A stretch of 64,000 bases of DNA from QQVM01 sp964544885 (GTDB taxonomy: Bacteria > Bacteroidota > Bacteroidia > AKYH767-A > 2013-40CM-41-45): NCBI GenBank assembly GCA_964544885.1, contig CAZJDX010000020.1, forward strand, positions 1-64,000, given 5' to 3'. The notes under the pieces are model-generated. The model saw only the letters and a program-made list of their open reading frames with translations. It was not told where the DNA came from and searched no databases. Both the position numbers and the translations under genes were made by a program. Below, one piece after another: positions 60,616 through 64,000 of this stretch. Numbering within the stretch: the stretch's first letter is position 1; the number at the start of each line of letters is the position of its first letter.

Positions 60616-63087
60616 ATGATTCGCTTTCTCAACAGCAAGTTTAAACCTCTTCTGAGCGCGGCGGTAACATTCCTGCTCATTCAGCAAGGCTTTGCGCAAG
60701 AGGCACTGGTCTCCGGCAATGTACGTGACGCGGCAAACAAACCACTCTATGGAGTAAGCGTTGCTGTCTTCGGAAGACCCTTTGGCACCAGTACGGATGA
60801 GAAAGGGAATTATAAATTATCCGTTCCTGCCAATGAGGATCTGAAGATCTATTTCACCTATACAGGCATGCAAAACGATTCCGGAATGGTCAGGCTTGCT
60901 CCCGGTGAATCGCGCGAGATCAATAAAAAACTCAAAAGCCGGGTTGTTGAGTTCAGCGATGTGATCATCGAAGAGCAATCCCTGAAAAGGATCAATATCA
61001 CACCCATCAATCCAAAGATAGTATCGGTTATACCTACTCCCAATCAAAGTGTGGAAGATCTCCTAAAGACTTTGCCGGGTGTCGCTTCATCCAATGAGCT
61101 GAGTTCTTCCTATTCAGTGAGAGGTGGAAATTATGATGAGAACCTTGTTTACATCAACGACTTTGAAGTGTACAGACCGCTGCTGGTGCGTTCTGGCCAG
61201 CAGGAAGGACTGAGTGTTATCAATCCCGATATGGTTGAGAGTATATCTTTTTCCGCGGGAGGTTTTGAAGCAAAGTATGGTGACAAGCTGAGCTCCGTAC
61301 TGGATATACAGTACAGGAAACCAAAAAAATTCGGCGGCTCGGTCAGTGCCAGTCTGCTCGGGGCGTCCCTCACGCTGGAAAACAGGAGTAAAAATAAAAA
61401 GTGGTACTGGATGACCGGGATCAGGCAAAAGTCTAACCAATATCTGTTAAATACTTTTGATACCAAGGGCGAATACAAACCCTCCTTTACCGACTTACAG
61501 TTTCTCACCGGTTATCATTTCAGTGACAAGTTCAGTCTTGAAGCATTCGGTAATTACGCGAGAAACCGGTATAACCTTGTTCCCGAAACCCGTGAGACCA
61601 ATTTCGGTACCATCAGTGATGCCAAAAGATTCACCGTCTATTTCGAAGGCCAGGAGATTGACCGGTATCAGACCATTACCGGCTCACTGGCGGGAACTTA
61701 TCAGCCAAACGAAAAGCTGAAACTGAAACTGATCAGCTCCGGATACAATACGCAGGAGGAAGAAAACTTCGACATTCTGGGACAGTATTTTCTGGATCAG
61801 CTGGAGAATGATTTTGGTGAGGATGATTTTGGAGATGTGGCTTTCAACCTGGGTGTGGGATCTTTCCTTAATCATGCCAGGAATGAACTCAAGGCCTATG
61901 TTTACGCTATGGAACACAAAGGCGAACTGATCAATGAAAGTTCGGTCTGGTTATGGGGAGCCAGGTATCAGATGGAGGAGATTGATGACAAACTCCATGA
62001 ATGGTACTATAATGATTCGGCGGGCTTTTCGGTACCCACACCCCGCGACAGTATGGATCCGCAGATTACCTTGAATGATGTCGTCATCTCGAAGACAAAA
62101 TTAAATAGTACAAGGCTGAGCGCTTATATTCAGAATATCTGGCAGATCAGCGATACGAACAGACTTATCCTGAGCAGCGGGATACGGGCAAACTACTGGG
62201 ACCTGAATGAGGAACTGGTGATCAGCCCGAGGATCTCGCTCACCTATAAACCCCGGTGGAAAAACATCATGAGTTTCAGGCTGGCGGCGGGATATTATTA
62301 CCAGCCTCCCTTCTACCGTGAACTCAGGGATCTGGACGGAAGAATTTACAGCGAGACCAAAGCCCAGCAGTCCGTACACGTAGTGGCCGGCAGCGACTAC
62401 ACTTTTCTCGCTCTCGGAAGAGAGTTCAGGCTTACCACAGAAGTGTATTATAAAATCCTGAACAATCTCATTCCTTATAAGATAGACAACCTGCGGATCC
62501 GTTATCTCCCGTCCTATTCATCAAAGGGTTATGCCAGAGGTTTAGACTTCAGGTTATTCGGTGAAGTGGTACCCGGCGTAGAGTCCTGGGCAAGTCTTTC
62601 TTTTCTACAGACTGAAGAGGACATAGAAGGAGACTTCTATTATAATGATGACAGTGTGAAGATCGAACCGGGGTACATACCCCGTCCGGCGGATCAACGT
62701 GTAAGTTTCGGATTATTTTTTCAGGATTATCTGCCAAAGTTCCCCAGCTATAAGATGCAGCTGAGCCTGCACTTCGGTACCGCACTGCCTTTCGGTCCAC
62801 CCGGTAAAGAGCGATACAATGATATCCTGAGGACACCTACGTATCGAAGAGTTGATATCGGATTTTCAAAACAAGTGATCGCTGAAGACATGCCTCTGAA
62901 GAAGCGAAGCGGACTTTCAAAACATATTCAATCGCTTTGGATTGGACTAGAGGTATTCAATCTGCTGCAGGTAAGTAATGTAGCGAGTTATACCTGGATA
63001 ACCGATGTGAGTAATGCCAACCGTTATGCCGTACCGAATTACCTGACAGGGCGCCAGCTCAATGTAAGGGTAAATCTGAAATTTTAA
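60616..63087 (+). CDS. TonB-dependent receptor with CarboxypepD_reg domain
   Basis: This is an 823-residue outer-membrane receptor with a signal peptide ending QGFAQ. A regulatory-like domain at about 31-110 (SGNVRDAANKPLYGVSVAVF) is followed by the plug at about 135-235 (VEDLLKTLPGVASSNELSSS, YSVRGGNYDENLVYINDFEV and FEAKYGDKLSSVLDIQYRKP) and the barrel, ending NVRVNLKF. No SusD or DUF4249 partner follows. Instead it is bracketed by the 212-residue protein (21-base gap) and a 131-residue exported protein (11-base gap). The substrate is unknown. Confidence 0.9.
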   Translation: MIRFLNSKFKPLLSAAVTFLLIQQGFAQEALVSGNVRDAANKPLYGVSVAVFGRPFGTSTDEKGNYKLSVPANEDLKIYFTYTGMQNDSGMVRLAPGESREINKKLKSRVVEFSDVIIEEQSLKRINITPINPKIVSVIPTPNQSVEDLLKTLPGVASSNELSSSYSVRGGNYDENLVYINDFEVYRPLLVRSGQQEGLSVINPDMVESISFSAGGFEAKYGDKLSSVLDIQYRKPKKFGGSVSASLLGASLTLENRSKNKKWYWMTGIRQKSNQYLLNTFDTKGEYKPSFTDLQFLTGYHFSDKFSLEAFGNYARNRYNLVPETRETNFGTISDAKRFTVYFEGQEIDRYQTITGSLAGTYQPNEKLKLKLISSGYNTQEEENFDILGQYFLDQLENDFGEDDFGDVAFNLGVGSFLNHARNELKAYVYAMEHKGELINESSVWLWGARYQMEEIDDKLHEWYYNDSAGFSVPTPRDSMDPQITLNDVVISKTKLNSTRLSAYIQNIWQISDTNRLILSSGIRANYWDLNEELVISPRISLTYKPRWKNIMSFRLAAGYYYQPPFYRELRDLDGRIYSETKAQQSVHVVAGSDYTFLALGREFRLTTEVYYKILNNLIPYKIDNLRIRYLPSYSSKGYARGLDFRLFGEVVPGVESWASLSFLQTEEDIEGDFYYNDDSVKIEPGYIPRPADQRVSFGLFFQDYLPKFPSYKMQLSLHFGTALPFGPPGKERYNDILRTPTYRRVDIGFSKQVIAEDMPLKKRSGLSKHIQSLWIGLEVFNLLQVSNVASYTWITDVSNANRYAVPNYLTGRQLNVRVNLKF

Positions 63088-63098
63088 AGAGGAGATAA

Positions 63099-63494
63099 AT
63101 GAAGAGGATGTTGATATTTACTTTTCTGCTTTATCTGTGGATTCCGAATGCATCCGCGCAAAAGCTGATCTTCTGCGAGAATGTTGACATCAGCGGAAAG
63201 GTAAGCGGGGCCAGCGATGTATTTACCATTGGTAATTCAGGAGGGTATTTTCAACTGATGGTCAGTATGCCCGGCGAGATCGGATCAAGACACGTGTTGT
63301 TTGATGTTTACCGGGTTGATCCGGCTACCCAAAAGGAAGTTTTTGAAAATTCGATCCGCGTTCCGGTTGATCCGGCCTGGACATGGTTCAAGAAGGAAGT
63401 TACATTTTACAAGCAAGGCGATTATGTGGTGTACGTCTACAATGACAAGGACCAGCTCATCAGCGCCGGCAAGGTAAAGATCCTCATCGAGTAA
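63099..63494 (+). CDS. Small exported beta-rich protein of unknown function
   Basis: This is a 131-residue protein with a signal peptide ending NASAQ, then a compact beta-sandwich (LIFCENVDISGKVSGASDVF, GGYFQLMVSMPGEIGSRHV and YVVYVYNDKDQLISAGKVKI). It has a single Cys after the signal and no known motif. It is 11 bases downstream of the receptor gene and so is probably the third member of that cluster. The last 9 bases before the convergent SDR gene hold nothing. Confidence 0.7.
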   Translation: MKRMLIFTFLLYLWIPNASAQKLIFCENVDISGKVSGASDVFTIGNSGGYFQLMVSMPGEIGSRHVLFDVYRVDPATQKEVFENSIRVPVDPAWTWFKKEVTFYKQGDYVVYVYNDKDQLISAGKVKILIE

Positions 63495-63503
63495 AAAGCA
63501 TGA

Positions 63504-64000
63504 TCAGGATTTAAAGGGAGAATCCGGTTCCTTGGCCATATGATCATAGACCATTTTATCCATCATCGAGGGAAAAAATTTATTCAGCCATACAGTTAGT
63601 TTTCCTTCCTTAGTCAGCACCAGGTCGCGTTTACGTCTTATTACCGCCTTATAAATTTTCAGCGCCACTTCTTCCGCTGACATCATTCTGCTTTCATCGC
63701 GCGGAGATTCACCCTGGGCGGAACCATCGCCGGTAAGCGACCTGGTTCGTATTTCAGAAGCAGTAAATCCAGGGCAGGCGATCAGTACATGCAATCCATT
63801 TTTCAGATTTTCCGTACGGATGGTTTCGAGAAAACCTTCCAGCGCGAACTTGGATGCCGAATAAGCGCTACGACCCGGCAATCCCTTTTTACCGGCGATG
63901 GACGAAATGCCTATGACACTTCCTTTTGACTTAAGCAGGTTCGGTAAGGCATATTTTGTCATATAGACGGCGCCCCAGAAATTAACATTCATGACCTGAT
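63504..64000 (-). CDS. Short-chain dehydrogenase/reductase (5' end outside window)
   Basis: About 165 C-terminal residues of an SDR are visible; the frame is open through the window edge (QV before MNVNFWG), so the Met at 63992 is internal. The active-site Ser is in VIGISSIAG and the Tyr/Lys pair in SAYSASKFALEGF. The C-terminal part MSAEEVALKIYKAVIRRKRD resembles SDRs that act on lipid or ketone substrates. The NAD(P)-binding Gly motif lies outside the window, so cofactor and substrate are not known. Confidence 0.9.
   Translation of the reverse strand, partial: QVMNVNFWGAVYMTKYALPNLLKSKGSVIGISSIAGKKGLPGRSAYSASKFALEGFLETIRTENLKNGLHVLIACPGFTASEIRTRSLTGDGSAQGESPRDESRMMSAEEVALKIYKAVIRRKRDLVLTKEGKLTVWLNKFFPSMMDKMVYDHMAKEPDSPFKS

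Noticed and set aside
1..64000. Mobile elements, phage genes, tRNA genes, CRISPR arrays
   Set aside because: I found no transposase, integrase, terminal repeats, tRNA cloverleaf or spacer array anywhere in the window.

Overview
The window is chromosomal DNA from a member of the Bacteroidota, probably from a Sphingobacteriia, Chitinophagia or Saprospiria-like lineage rather than Bacteroides itself. The evidence is the gene content. Five proteins end in type IX secretion (T9SS) type A sorting domains, and there are four TonB-dependent receptor or related outer-membrane barrels with carboxypeptidase-like N-terminal domains. GLPGLI and DUF4249 partners, many SCK/SCE-type lipoproteins and -7 elements of the Bacteroidota form TAnnTTTG are also present. 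I see no tRNA, rRNA, CRISPR array, transposase, integrase or phage gene; the only RNA gene is the RNase P RNA.

Layout. 1-2.6 kb: a leftward operon (porin, Rieske protein, imelysin-family lipoprotein) behind a perfect 9-1-9 palindrome that looks like an iron-regulator box. 2.8-3.9 kb: an unknown polytopic membrane protein. 3.9-8.4 kb: a leftward set of T9SS-exported protein, GLPGLI protein and outer-membrane receptor, divergent from a histidine kinase/response regulator pair (8.5-10.7 kb). 10.8-12.7 kb: an SRPBCC protein and a CoA transferase/hydrolase. 12.8-15.3 kb: a second large receptor. 15.5-22.7 kb: rarA, a lipoprotein with an OM-like partner, kdsA and an OmpA-family protein. 22.8-26.8 kb: queE, folD, ffh, an MBL-fold hydrolase and a small unknown. 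26.9-30.4 kb: the proton-translocating transhydrogenase genes (split alpha plus beta) and ndk. 30.5-34.3 kb: recF with a DUF721 gene, then a TPR protein overlapping a ComA-type phosphosulfolactate synthase. 34.4-39.6 kb: two large T9SS-exported proteins, an Asp-box propeller protein and an M36 metallopeptidase. 39.8-44.6 kb: a lipoprotein, a DinB-family protein, a T9SS-exported Cys-rich protein and a second kinase/regulator pair. 44.8-50.8 kb: an unknown membrane protein, a beta-propeller protein, an FAD oxidoreductase, an M48 protease and a von Willebrand-like membrane protein. 50.9-51.3 kb: rnpB. 51.5-56.2 kb: a receptor/DUF4249 pair, trxB and a pterin dehydratase. 56.2-59.6 kb: a leftward overlapping operon of AlkB-type monooxygenase, lipoprotein and T9SS-exported subtilisin. 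59.9-63.5 kb: a three-gene envelope cluster around another receptor. 63.5 kb-end: a truncated SDR gene.

The most interesting pattern is the pair of related two-component loci at 8.4 and 42.2 kb. Each kinase gene is divergent from a T9SS-exported protein gene. Each intergenic space carries a tandem GTTAA array repeating every 10-11 bp, so all copies lie on one face of the helix, next to a TAnnTTTA -7-like element. I infer that these are the regulators' own binding sites and that the exported proteins belong to the same regulons. Housekeeping genes are interleaved with the envelope genes and show no sign of recent transfer.
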